In this document: positions 37,790 to 49,965 of the stretch, one piece after another
Position numbering within the stretch: the stretch's first letter is position 1
Layout of the letters: each line of letters starts with the position of its first letter
Assembly: GCF_033568475.1 (NCBI RefSeq)
Contig: NC_133121.1
Span: 930,001-994,000, forward strand
Reading direction: 5' to 3'
Source: Henckelia pumila
Taxonomy: Eukaryota; Streptophyta; Magnoliopsida; Lamiales; Gesneriaceae
DNA length: 64,000 nt
Made by a program: the position numbers and the translations under genes
Notes under the pieces: model-generated
What the model was told of the DNA's origin: nothing
The model's input: the letters and a program-made list of their open reading frames with translations, nothing else
Databases searched by the model: none

Positions 37790-38340
37790 CATGCGGTCCT
37801 AAAGCCCAGGGCCCCATCTTAAAATGGGTCCCGATTATTTTTAAAAAATTATTATTTATATTAATATCTAAATAAATTTAATTAAAAATAGTGATATAAA
37901 AAAATAAAGAAATCGCGAATATGTTTTTATGACACAAATTTTATTCCAAATGAGTTAGATCATCACAAACTCTCATGGTTCACTAAATTTGTTAAACTTC
38001 TATCTCATTTTCCTATGTCTCACTCCAACCAATTTAATCTAACTTTGTTAATATTTAGTACAATTTCATATTGTCTATGAATTTAGTTAAATAGTTTCAT
38101 TCTTGCAAAAATATTAATTCGAATGTCAAAAATGACGAATTTGTTTTAAAAATTCAATAAGAGTGAATTTTAAATATTATTGGTTGTTGAATAATTTATT
38201 TTTAGAAAGTACTATGTGTAAAAAAAAATTTAATGTGTTTGTTGTTTAATATTATATGATATATATACATTATTAATGAAAACGGTCATATTTTTAACTT
38301 TGTCTCGGTTCGTGCCACATTTTTCTCAGGACCGTCACTG
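37790..38340. mobile_element. hAT-like element, degenerate CAGGGGCGG family
   Basis: It shares internal sequence with the element at 32097-32941 (CCCGATTATTTTTAAAAA, GACACAAATTTT) and ends CAGGACCGTCACTG. It sits about 45 bp away from the equivalent position of that insertion in the paralogous flank, so the two are independent insertions. Confidence 0.55.
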
Positions 38341-38455
38341 CATGCATTAATAATACTAAGCGGAATACTTTCACAATTATATGCTATGAGCAAAAGATAT
38401 AAATAGTACGATCGTTTCTTTTTCAAAGAAATATGGATTGTTGCATATATTATAT

Positions 38456-39264
38456 ATATATACCATTTCTAAAAAAATATAGAAATCAGTTTACTCAATT
38501 TTTAGCTTTTTGGCTAAAAGTAACTAAAATATTGTGTGTATTCAATACGATAACAGCTTTGTAACAGTATATATGAAGTATGAACAATATTGTAATTAAT
38601 TAATTTTAAATAACGATAGCTGTGCTTTTGTTACAAAACTGAAATTTGTGAGACTTAACTTTAGTTGTTGCAAAATTTTCTTTTCATCCTCCAACTGCAG
38701 TAGGTATATATAGTTGATTTGATAATTTATTTATTTTTTTAAATCATGCATTTTTCCATAAAAAATTCGGTTTTGTTTATGCTACCTCATTCGAACATAG
38801 GGATCTAACGACACAAATTTTTTTTGTATTTAAAATGAACAGTGCACATGTACTAGAATAGACATATCCTAAAAGGTCATTGAGAGTAGAATATGTGAGA
38901 AGCAGAAACTCTTGGAAAGCGAACAAATAAAAGAAGTGGACCGAGACTAATGGAAAATTCCACAATTGATTATTAATCTTTCGTTATCCACTTCTCTTGG
39001 ACTTAAACCCTCATCTCGGGTCCAAAACGGCATGCATGTTTTTGTTTCGTGCTTTTACGGTCAAATATAAACTTTGTATTTTCGGTTAGAATATTTTTTT
39101 GAATTTATTTAATATTTTCAGAAATTTAATTGTCGATGTTGAATAATGATCTTTGTTGCAAAAATTACGGAGATCGACTTGTGTCCGTTCGCGGGTGGAC
39201 ACCTTGATTCATGAACGGATGCATGTCAATTTAAAAAAATACAATTGTTTGGAATCATCTCTTA

Positions 39265-39301
<37 letters not shown>

Positions 39302-40015
39302 ACAATATATTCTCCATTATATCCTAATAAAAAAATTTTATAAGAAAAACATCTCTTAAAATATAATATTTCAAAACAAGCCTTGAAGTCAATCAAAATC
39401 CTTTACATTATTTTTGAAATTCTTCAACATTTTATACATGTTCTTCCATCTATTTTATTTCCCCAATCTTCCATTATCGGCATTTTTAAATTCGTATATT
39501 CAATTTAGCAATTGGGTCTTTAATTGGACATGACCATCTATGCATTTTTAGTCAATCGATCGTTTGATTTGTGGTGAGTCGATTTAACAAACACGATCTA
39601 ATTATTTTTTTTCATCTAAATTGTTTTTAAAAAATAAAGTGTTAATATAATTAAACAGAGAAAAAAGTGTCGATGATTTTTACATAATCTTATTGACAAC
39701 AAAATTACAAATTTAAGATGAGAAGACGATAACTCTAGAAAGAACACAATTATAATTTTGTAACAAAATCACTTCTCGATAGATAAAAATAGAGTTTATT
39801 CAATTGACTAATACGTCTCTTATGAAACACTATTATGCATGAGACGGTCTCATATTCATGTATTTTTAATATGAGTTGATCCAATTTATTTACGTAAAAT
39901 AAAAATTAATATTTTTATTTTATTTTTAGTCGAATTAGTTGAGACATTCATCCCACAAAATATATCTTTGAGTTTTTGTGTTATTTAATATTAGCTTGAA
40001 AAAAGAAATATCTAA
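38456..40015. other. Upstream region of GLP gene 2
   Basis: From about 38870 it is paralogous to the region upstream of GLP gene 1 (CCACTTCTCTTGGACTTAA, then GGTCCAAAACGGCATG). No gene was seen. A TA run is at 39271-39300. Confidence 0.6.
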
Positions 40016-40016
40016 A

Positions 40017-40078
<62 letters not shown>
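40016..40078. repeat. AAT trinucleotide microsatellite
   Basis: About 20 AAT units ending some 45 bp before the TATA box of GLP gene 2; the array is absent at the same place upstream of GLP gene 1. Confidence 0.95.
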
Positions 40079-40080
<2 letters not shown>

Positions 40081-40122
40081 GTTCATTAATGAGGAAGATT
40101 TGCAACATCCCATCTTCCCAGT

Positions 40123-40129
40123 TATAAAT
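40123..40129 (+). promoter_or_regulatory. TATA box of GLP gene 2
   Basis: TATAAAT 114 bp upstream of the ATG, in the same context as for GLP gene 1. Confidence 0.65.
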
Positions 40130-40236
40130 AATCTCACCCACTTTTCAGCTCTGAGCACATATATATCCTTAATCTTCCCAACCAATCCCACTTCATCTCT
40201 CTAGTCTTCTTGTCCTTAATTAATTCCAGCTCCGCC

Positions 40237-41938
40237 ATGGCCCCCGCCGCCGCCGCCGCATGTAGAATTATAACAGTAATTTCCGTAATCTTGGTCGCCG
40301 GAAAAGCTTCTGCCGATCCTGACATGCTTCAAGATATCTGTGTGGCTGATCTTGCTTCTGGTATTATAAATTATTTATATTCCTTGTTTTTTCCCCCTAA
40401 ATATATATTTAGCAAGCTATTATTTCATTAACAATTCTCTACACTAGTTTTTTTTATCGGAAATTTATTTGTGATTTTGATGCATCAACTTCGATTTTTG
40501 ATCTTCATGAGTTTGTTTGTTCTTTCTTGGTTGACCTGTGAAGTCCACATTCCACTCGCCTTCAATTAATTTCTTTTTCTTCTTTGTCGATCGGTTTTAT
40601 ATATGTAGATATATAGATATTATCATAATCTCAATGTTTGTTAAAAAAAAATAGAAATTCATAAATTTAAAGTCCATAGTCCTAACAAACATTATTGTAT
40701 AAATAATCAATTAGGGAACATAACATTGTTCACTTATGCACCAAGAAAATTGCCAACTACTTGCGGTTTTACTCTATTGTATATATAGTTGCCGTTCATT
40801 GAATTTTTACTTTAGTTATTGTCGTTAACATTGATTAATGCTTATTTTCCCACTTGATTGGATGTATATATATATATATAAATTTTTAGCTGCCCAACTA
40901 ATGATGTTCAATTCATTTCCGACAACTAAAACCCGGTAGTGGGTTTTAGTGATACGAATTTTTTTTAAAAAAAACAACTAAAATCCGGTAATGTGTTTTA
41001 GTGGTCGGGGACGAGTTGGGCAGGAATGGCTGGGGAACTGAAAATTAATCTAAATATATATATATATATATATATCTTGTTCCATTATTATATTTCATTT
41101 CATTTTGTACGTAATATTTACATAAGAACATATTTTAATTTACTTTATATTGCTTAAGATATGGATATTTTTTTGTAATTTTACTTAAATGTATTTTTGT
41201 CCATCAATTTAGGGACCAATATATATATATATATATATATATATTTGACTTCTTTATTATTTTTGTGTACGCCTAAAATACGCGTGGATTGATTTCACAC
41301 CAAGTATTTATTAAGATCTTCTAGAAGACAATTAAAATAATATACATTTATTATTTACAGTTTTAAAAACCGGTTAACACTTTTGGCTCCAAAATGGAAC
41401 AGATGTGAAAGTCAACGGATACGTGTGTAAGTCAAACACGACGGCGGACGACTTCTTCTCCGCCGTGCTGGCAAAACCCGGCGCCACCAACAACACGTAC
41501 GGATCGCTGGTCACCGGTGCCAACGTTCAAAGAATCCCAGGCCTGAACACCCTCGGCGTCTCCATGTCGAGAATCGACTACGCCCCCGGCGGCCTGAACC
41601 CGCCGCACACTCACCCACGCGCCACCGAGATCGTGTTCGTCCTCTACGGCGAGCTGGAAGTGGGCTTCATCACCACCGCCAATGTCCTCTACACCAAGAC
41701 CATAAAAAACGGCGAGATCTTCGTCTTCCCCAGAGGCCTCGTCCACTTCCAGAAGAACAACGGCAGAGTTCCCGCCGCCGTGATCGCCGCCTTCAACAGT
41801 CAGCTTCCGGGCACGCAGTCCATCGCCACCACCTTGTTTGGGGCATCGCCGCCCGTGCCGGATAATGTTCTTTCAAAGGCGTTCCATATTGCGACGCCCG
41901 AAGTTCAGAAGATCAAGTCCAGATTCGCACCCAAATGA
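40237..41938 (+). CDS. Germin-like protein 2 (GLP), intact
   Basis: Exons 40237-40360 and 41403-41938 with a 1042-bp intron; 219 aa. The product has a signal peptide (VISVILVAGKASA), the QDIC and YVCK cysteines, cupin box 1 PPHTHPRATE and box 2 GEIFVFPRGLVHF, so all four metal ligands are present. It differs from GLP 1 at about a dozen of the 177 exon-2 residues, clustered at the C-terminus (FHIATPEVQKIKSRF). The splice junction codon is Asp instead of Gly. The first ATG used is at 40237; an upstream in-frame TTG is not a start. Poly(A)-type AATAAA at 42048-42053. Function as for other apoplastic GLPs; activity unknown. Confidence 0.93.
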
Positions 41939-42239
41939 TCACATATCGTGAAATGACTTTTTTTCCTTTTTAAATTTTTTTCTGAGAATTACAGTCTGTA
42001 TTCGTTTGATATTTGATGTTTGTCTGACGATTTCTTTTAATTTTAACAATAAAATTATCTGATTTTTTTACTTTAATTTTCAAATTGCTCAATAATTTGT
42101 ACGTGCACATGCATGAAAAAATGTGAATTATTTTTGTCTTCGTTTGATAATATATATGATCAATACTGTACGTGTTTGATGTTCTGATGTTTGTATGAAA
42201 GATTTTCCTCATGATTACCACTTATTTCAACTACAAAAT

Positions 42240-42730
42240 CTGGTTTTCTTTAAAATCATCCGTATTCATAGATCAAATTATCTTTCTATACAATCAACAT
42301 CAGGTAAATAAACAGATACGGAAAATATATAATAAGCTTTAAAGTCAATGAGCGTTAATCTGATTACCTCGTTGTAATGTAAATATAGTACTGAAATTTA
42401 AATAATATTGTTATATTTTAAATTTAACTTACAATTTATCGTTTATGACTTGACTTTTTTCTATTCATAATTTATGTAATTTCATGTTCATAATTATAAT
42501 TTTACAATTACAATTCACCCTAATTTATGTTCATAATTTTAATTTTATTTTAAGTTTAAGAATATTATAGTAATTTTATAATAAAAAAATTAAGTGGGGC
42601 TTGCCCCTTAGTGAGCCGCCCCTGATCCCGCCCAATATAACAGTACTAGACAAAATTTGGCCATGATCATGTAGGTAAAACAGGCAAACATGTGCATACA
42701 CAAGACATTTTCAAAATTATAGTGAATATA
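42240..42730 (-). pseudogene. Partial duplicate of the GluRS 3' end
   Basis: Three blocks match the intact GluRS locus in the same orientation: 42260-42333 (3' flank, CAACATCA.GTAAATAAACAG), 42340-42372 (exon 5, GAGCGTTAATCTGAT) and 42625-42720 (intron 4, CCCGCCCAATATAACA, CAAAATTTGGCCATGA). The last exon and most of exon 5 are missing and a transposon scrap sits between the blocks. No reading frame is kept. Confidence 0.75.
42378..42624. mobile_element. Truncated element related to 49326-49965
   Basis: The right end GAGCCGCCCCTG and the TTTACAATTTA...TATGACTTGA block match the element at 49326-49965. The left terminal repeat is missing. It lies inside the GluRS duplicate. Confidence 0.5.
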
Positions 42731-42731
42731 A

Positions 42732-43000
42732 TATTTGATTTGATTGATTAAATTATATATAAAATGATAAATTATTATTTTATTTTTTAAAAAATAAATA
42801 AAATATAAATAATATTATTTATAAGGGGTAATATAGTAATTTAAATTCAATGATTTGATTATGTAAGATGAATAATTAGTGATTTGATTGATGTAAAATT
42901 ATAATTAACAGAGAATAAATAATATGATGAAAAGAACGTAAGATTAGATAAAATAAATTTATACAAGAATTACTAATAATCCAAACAAACATAGATTGTA
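42732..43000. mobile_element. Degenerate MITE of the TTTGGTTTGA family
   Basis: Inverted orientation of the 4179-4417 family: GTGATTTGATTGATGT, GAATAAATAATATGATGAAA, ending near CCAAACAAACATAG. The ends are too worn to define precisely. Confidence 0.4.
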
Positions 43001-43390
43001 TAAATAATCAATTAGGGAACGTAACTTTGTTGAGAATAATCGAGAGACTGCACTTACGCACCAAAGAAAATTACCAATTACTTGAGGTCTTAATCTTGAT
43101 TGCGTTTTCCCACTTCATTGAATATATATAGATATATATACCTTGTTCCATTATTATATTTCATTTCATTTTGTAATATTGACATAAGAACATATTTTTG
43201 TCTTTTTTACATTATAAGTAATGTTTTTTTTTTTTGGAAGATACATTATAAGTAATGTAGATACATGGTAATAGATAATTTTAATTACTTTATATTGCTT
43301 AAGATTAAGATATGTATTTTTTTTAAAATTTTAATTTAAATGTGTTTTTGTCGATAAATTTAACGAAAAATATATATTTGACTTCAATAC
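42990..43390 (+). pseudogene. Decayed GLP intron remnant
   Basis: ATAAATAATCAATTAGGGAA, CTTACGCACCAAAGAAAATT and TTCCATTATTATATTTCATT follow in the same order as in the intron of GLP gene 2 (40692-41200). No exon is attached. It indicates at least one more duplicated GLP unit once lay here. Confidence 0.7.
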
Positions 43391-43677
43391 CACCTGTTTT
43401 ATTCCTTAAAGTATTATTTAATAATTTATCCCCATGTTTTGGTAATTTAATTTTGGTTTTTTTTTTTAAATTTTCGGACAAAAAGACTAGTTAGTTAATA
43501 TCTAATGTGCACAGTGTTCTTGAGAGAATTGTTGTTTAGCACGTGGTATCCTAGACAAATAATAAATTAAACATTGAGAGCACTTAAATAGTGATATGGT
43601 TTATGGTAAATTTGTTTTCCAAACTTGACATATGATATATATGTTTGTGTAGGTTATGTTATGCTTGTTGGAAAAGG

Positions 43678-43976
43678 CAAGGTTCTATAACGCGTGAAGC
43701 GTGTCGAAGCGTGAGAGTCAAACTTCAAGTTTTTTAAATTTAAGCGCGATTACTGCGAGTTTAAGCGTAAAAAAACGTTTTTAATTTAAACAATAATTTT
43801 AGTTATCTCAAAAAAATCAAGTGTAATGCATTAATTCTTTGTGAGATTCTAATTCAACCTATGTCTGACCGCTTTTTTATCGCTTTTGGCCGAAGCGAAG
43901 CGTTTTAGATAAGTTTCAAGCTTAAGCAAAATTAAGTGAGACTTAATCAAACTTTTTAGAACATTGGGAAAAAGCA
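43678..43976. mobile_element. hAT-type MITE, 299 bp
   Basis: Ends CAAGGTTCTATAACG and TTTTTAGAACATTG are related to those of the element at 2647-3183. Flanking octamers are GGAAAAGG and GGAAAAAG (7/8). GC-rich subterminal repeats use GCGAAGCG-like words instead of CGCCTAGGCG. Confidence 0.65.
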
Positions 43977-43984
43977 GTATGACA

Positions 43985-45006
43985 AAAAAGGGGGTTGATT
44001 GGGTAATTATTGATATTTAAAAATATCAAATTGATTGGTTGCTTGAAAAGAGTAAAGGATGAACTTTTTAGGATTAAAGATAAAATCCATGATTATAGTA
44101 TAAGGTAAATAACAAAACTGTGATTGGCTGAATCTGCGATCATTTATGTTACGAATAGACGATCAACTCCTAATTGGTTGTGAAAGCTATTTATCTCTAT
44201 TTTTCATTGTTAAAAAAGCTGGTCATTCTATGTGCTTCAGGATACAAATATTACTGATGACTGTGGGAGACAACCAACCACGGATTCATAAGATGATGAT
44301 TAATAGTTTTGACTCCGAATAGGCTTAAGATTGGTGTATTTAGCTTGCATGGACAAATGACTTAATAAAAGTTTGTTCGTTCTGATAGCAGTGATCTTAT
44401 TGATTATTTATTTTAAGCTCACAAAAGGGAAGAAAAATGCAAACAATGTGTCATTCATTAGCTTATAAACATTGCATACTCGACATGTCATACCTGTTCC
44501 TACTATGATAGTATGTGACCTATATATATTGAAAGAAATTATTTGTCAATCTTTTTGAAATTGATTGAGAGCATCTAGAAAGCAATTTACATAATACTTT
44601 TTTAATGGATAAAATTCTAAAATACAAATATTATGTATTCTTTTTAAAGTAAAGGTCGAACCTTAGCACATATTTTTCGTTAAATTTTAAAAATAAATTC
44701 AAGTAGAAAAAAAATAAATCAATGAATGATAAGTCTCTTTATGCACATGAATGAGTTAATGTTGGCATAAGTATAACTAAGAAGAACATGACTCCCCGAT
44801 AAAAACATCACTTAAACTATTCGCATTTCATTTTAATTATAATAGAAATTTCAAAAAACATTTTCAATACAATAACCACAAAAATCATTGGTAGACCGTA
44901 TTCATAGATCAAATCTTTCTTTCTACACGATCAACATCATGTAAATAAACAGATACGAAAAATAAGAAGCTCTGAAAGATGAGAAACAACATATTTTTCC
45001 TAATTT
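43985..45006. other. Intergenic; 3' flank of GluRS
   Basis: AT-rich DNA. The last ~110 bp before the GluRS stop are the parental copy of the duplicated 3' flank block at 42260-42333. No gene seen. Confidence 0.5.
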
Positions 45007-48000
45007 TTACTTTGTCGTGGCTTGTTGCTTGCCATCTGGAATAGCAAACAGGACGATCGATTTTGAAGGCCGAATCAAAGGGACATCACATCTGTAATAC
45101 CCTTTCCTCTCCAGCTGTATTATATCTCCACGCTTCAAGTTCCGCATATCAGATTCACCAAGTGCCCGCGTCTCCTTCCTCGTGCACGGATTGACCCAAT
45201 CAACGAAATCTTCATCTTCCTCTAACTGTGATCATAAACAGGAATGAATTGCAACAAGAGAACAAACCCAAAAAATTGACAAGTACCGTTCAAGTCAGAA
45301 CGAAGCAAAAGCGTTCTTGCCCTGAGTAGAGAAGTCACCTTTTTCTTTGTGATAAGATGGTCAAAGTCAACGAGCGTTAATCTGATGAGCTCGTTGGAAT
45401 CTGGAAGCCACGTGAGTTTCAATTTCGTCGTCTTGACATTTCCTTTGAGATTCAAAACTCCCATGAGCTGAGTTATGATGCCGTTCTGGTCTTTCTTGAT
45501 TTCCTTCACAATTGCATTGCCCCAATCCTTTAAAGTGACTTCCTCATCAACTGCAATCGATTCCGCATCAGCATAGTCCATCCATATTTTATTAGAATAA
45601 GTTACGGCCTTCTCTCCAGCACCTTCATATTTCTTGTGTTTAGGTAAAACTCGCACGAAGGGATTGCTGGGACCATCCGTTAGAATCAGCAATACACGTT
45701 GCTCTTCAACCACAGCAGTATACCTGGGACATACAGGATCAATTATCTTCTTATTGATCGCCCAGAGTTTGTCCCATTCCATGAGATTGAGATTCTTGGA
45801 GGCCCCCTGACAAACATAAAGAAGACTATGAGCACCATTATCATATTGCTGTCATGTGACAAGCATGACCACCTAGCGATTAACTCCCCCATCCCGCCCA
45901 ATATAACACTAGACAAAATTTGGCCATGAGAATTTAGGTAAAACAGGCAAACATGTACACACAAGACATTCTCAAAATCATCACAAACTTGTTTGATTGC
46001 TCGAGTATAAAGAATAATTTGTTTCAGCATTTAATGTTTTGCCATTAACCAATAAATGCTCCTGCAGTATATTATACATCAGAGAGAACAATACACTTAC
46101 CTGTTCCAAGATGAATTGTATCAGTGCTTCAATCTTCAGGCCCCTACGCACTATTCCTTGAACCGTCGGAAATCGAGGATCATCCCATCCCTCAACCTTG
46201 CCATTTAGAACAAACCACAGAAGCTTGCGCTTACTAAGAAGTGTGTACACCATATTCAGCCGACTAAATTCATATATACGGACCCTTCTTAATTCCATAT
46301 CCGACTGAATTCTATAATATTGGTCATTTCGATCATGGTATTCACTTGATCGAAGAGCGTGTGTAATGCCTTCCACAGCATCAACAAATGGACAACAAAA
46401 GTCATAAGTTGGATATAATTTGTATTCAGATCCGATCCTGTGATGAGGAGTCAAATTACAGCGGTAATACACTGGATCCCGAAGTGATTTATTTGGGTCA
46501 TTCATGTCCAGTTTTCCCCGTAGACAACACATTAATCCCCTCTCTGAGCCAGCTATCATTTCATTCCACAAATTGAGATTCTCCTCCACACTGTTATTCC
46601 TGCATCCTGATTCTACACCATTCATCCTTTCCTCCTTCATTTTCTCACGTGGAGTATCATCGACATAGGCCTTACCCACACGGATCAATTTCTCAGCCAT
46701 TCCCATGAGTTGGGGAAAGTAGTCTGATGTGTATGTCACAGCATCGTATTTGATCCCTAGAGTTTCAATATCTTTAAGAAGATTGTCCACAAACTCACTA
46801 CTTTCTTTGTCAGGGTTCGTGTCGTCAAATCTTACAATCAGCTGTCCTTTATACCGCTCAGCAAAATACTGGTTTGACAATGCTGCTTTGGCATGTCCTA
46901 TATGAAGATAGCCACTGGGTTCGGGTGCAAAACGCAACTTCACTTTCCCAACCTCAGCATCAGGGAGATCCAGCAAAAAGGCGGATCGGCTACCTGCTGT
47001 TTCATTCACATGGACACCATTCTCCTTAGAAATGGATTGAGAACTAGAACTTTGTGGCTCTTTTGAGTTAGATGGTATTGATTTTCCAGAGCCTCTTTTC
47101 CCAATATAGGTTGAAAGAAATTCATTTAGCACACCATCATATTCAGCAGCGATTGAGTTGAACCACCGAACAAGGTTTTGGTACTTCTTAGATTTTCTCA
47201 AACTTTCCCATCTCAAACCAGTTCCTGAAAGACAAAAGGTATACACAAACACGTGAATGATAACATAGATTAAAACATAATGCAGAAAAATATAAACAAA
47301 AGAAAAGCCAATTATCCTCAATTCAAAAGTAATGAAGGTGCTAGTGCCACGTATAAAACAACGGGCAATTACAGAACAATATAAAATATAAAGAGAAAAA
47401 TGAGAAGGCGTGAAACCTATCAGGAGTCAGGAACAAGAATTGGAGAAACATCTGGAGTACCTGGTTATTCACTTAACAAAAATTCGCAGAAATCGGATTA
47501 AGCCAAATCAAAGAGTTCACCTGCAAGACCAGCCCAGATTGCTACATCCGCAATCGAAAGACTGTTGCCTACTAGGAAAGTATGTTCCAGCAAAAATTCA
47601 TCCACTGTGCTGCACGCCCCCTCAAATTCAGACCCAGAACCAAAGATAGGAGCAAAATCAAGCCATTCATCAATCTATGATACACATATATAAATATCAT
47701 CAATACCAAATCCCATGACTATGAATAAAGCAAATCAATTGTTAGAATAGATTATTTTTCAACCAAAGAACTGGAAGAACGATTAATACAGGTTTCAAAT
47801 ATCTACTTTCTTAAATTAAAACAAATAGCCACATTCAACAAACAAAATACACAGAAAAGGAACCTGGCACGATTGATAAGCATCCCTCTCATAGAAATCA
47901 GGAATGCTGGCAGTCCTGCCCACATATTTCAGAAGTACATAAGCTCCTTGCAGCCTCTGTCTGAAAATTCATTATGTTAGAATGTGCGGACCATTCCTTT

Positions 48001-48959
48001 TTCGTATGTTTCAGATAACATATGAAAATGGGTAAAAAGCTCATAATAAAAACAAAACACAACCGAACACAAAAAATTTCAGAATGGCAGAGCACCATGA
48101 TTGTAAACACAAAAAAAGGATTAGTTTGATAATATACACAATCTCTACTTCAATATTGCATGCTCATTTACTTAAATTATTTGCTGCTGATTTGAATGAG
48201 AATGAGAACTAAAGACTCCAATCTGGAATCTGGATCCTGTTTCAATATTCCCCCATGCATTTGTTTAATGAACAACCTAAATCTAGAACTTGTTCAGCCA
48301 CATTCAAATCGGCATCCCGTTTCCAAATCATGAGTTAAAAAAATGGACTGTTACCCCTTAAAAGATCAGGATATCCCACACTTCCCTAAAATAATTTCTC
48401 AAAAAATATATTTTGAACTAAAAATTACTGAATTTTTTTAGATAAATATTCATAAATTCATGAATACATTTTTCTTGGGTAGTATGCCCTGCAGCATGAT
48501 AATGATTATCCATGTCCGTTCTTGTTGTCGAGAAGAATAAAGAACAAAATCCAGTAAATTCTAGATCACAATTAACTAAAAAACTACTCAATCAAAAGTC
48601 TAAACCACTAAAACATACACAAACGAGGAAATTCACTATCACACACAATTCTATATCAACCCAAATCCCAACACAATCCTTAACCTGAATGAAAAAGCGA
48701 GTAACAAATAGGCGCCATTCATCATAAAAATAATAGATTATACTTCTATATTGTCTGATCCTGCGGGCGGGGCGAGCAATTATCATAGATGAATTAAAAA
48801 AATTGCAATAAGAAAGAGAAGAAATAACCCGTTAGACAGAGCAAGAGTTGGTGTGGAGCCGGGAGCAAGAGTAGAATTTGATGTGAGAGACACACCGGCA
48901 ATTTTCGCGGCCGCGATAGCGGCAAGAGGAGGAGAATCGGCGGAGAAATGGAGTTCCAT
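45007..48959 (-). CDS. Glutamyl-tRNA synthetase, cytosolic
   Basis: Six exons with matching phases: 48959-48829, 47960-47864, 47674-47521, 47224-46101, 45806-45339, 45225-45007; 730 aa, close to the Arabidopsis enzyme. It charges tRNA(Glu) with glutamate in the cytosol. The N-terminal ~125 residues form a GST-like domain (MELHFSADSPPLAAIAAAK ... SLSIADVAIWAGLAG), used for complex assembly in other eukaryotes. Then a low-complexity linker, and the class I catalytic core with HIGH at ~235-238 (RFAPEPSGYLHIGHAKAAL) and the KMSKS-equivalent LSKRK at ~457-461. The C-terminal beta-barrel anticodon-binding part ends VLFAIPDGKQQATTK. The eukaryotic/archaeal-type core and absence of a transit peptide argue for the cytosolic rather than the organellar enzyme. 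An in-frame ATG at 49016 would add 19 residues; the start at 48959 was preferred by family length. Confidence 0.95.
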
Positions 48960-49049
48960 CTCGCTGGGGATACGGCGCCGCCACTTGCTGTCCAAAATCA
49001 CGGTAACAGTATGCATGAGCTTGGTCTTGTTTCAAGGGAGATGTAAAAT

Positions 49050-49155
49050 TTGGTTGGGCCTCTTCAGGCCCATCACTCGAAAAGGTTGAGATCTGTTTCA
49101 TTGTTTGGTGGGCTAAAAGTTGGGTGACTCACTTTCAAAAAATTGTTGGGCTGAC
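49050..49155. promoter_or_regulatory. Cluster of site II-like TGGGCY boxes
   Basis: Within about 200 bp upstream of the GluRS start there are TTGGGCCT, GGCCCAT, GTGGGCT and TTGGGCT. TGGGCC/T (site II) boxes bind TCP factors and are common in plant promoters of translation and growth genes, which suits GluRS. Function is inferred from sequence only. Confidence 0.4.
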
Positions 49156-49325
49156 CCATTTGGATTATCGGTCAAGCAGGAAGGATTGATATTTGATCCA
49201 TCAAATTTTCTTTTACATATAAAAAATTATTATATTATTTTTTAATGATTTATGTATGGTAGATTAATTGAAAATATTTAGATTAATTTAGAGCTCGTTT
49301 GGTTTTAGTAGATAATTGATAAAAA

Positions 49326-49965
49326 TAGGGGCGGATCCAGAAATTTTTTTAAGGGGGCAGCTGAACAGAATAAATTATCACATATATATACACACACATA
49401 ATTAATCATCACATAAAAAAGTTAAATATAGTAAATTTAATAATATTTTTATATTTCAAATTTTATTTACAATTTACCCCTATGACTTGATATATACTGA
49501 AAATAACTAATAATACTTCATTCGATAAACTAATATATATATATATTTCAATATAATTAATTAATATTCGTAAAAATATTTTTAGCAAAAAAATTTCTCT
49601 TCAATGCAGTTGTTGCGATTGGTAAAATAAAAGACAAACTTATAAGCTTGTAAGCTAACAATTTTTGCTTCAACAAATTTTTTTTTAGGTTTAAAAACTT
49701 AAAACCCATTGTGTTTAGGTTTAAAAACTTAGTGATTGGGCTACAATTTTTTAAAAATTATAAACCACAAATTTTTAGGTCACATTGCACACATTAAACA
49801 ATAAAGATTAACTTAAATTTTTTGATCCTCTTTTATATTTTGTGTTTGGTTTCTAATTTATGATCATATATTATTATTTTTAAAATATAAAAATATATTA
49901 ATAATTTTTTAAAAAAATCAAGGGGGGGCAGCTGCCCCCCTTGCCCCTAAGTGGAACCGCCCCTG
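49326..49965. mobile_element. hAT-like element, TIR (C)AGGGGCGG
   Basis: 640 bp between TAGGGGCGGATCC and GGAACCGCCCCTG. Flanking octamers are GATAAAAA and GAGAAAAA (7/8). Subterminal sequences GGGGGCAGCTG occur in inverted orientation. No transposase ORF. It shares only termini with the element at 32097-32941 but also internal sequence with the scrap at 42378-42624. Confidence 0.65.
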
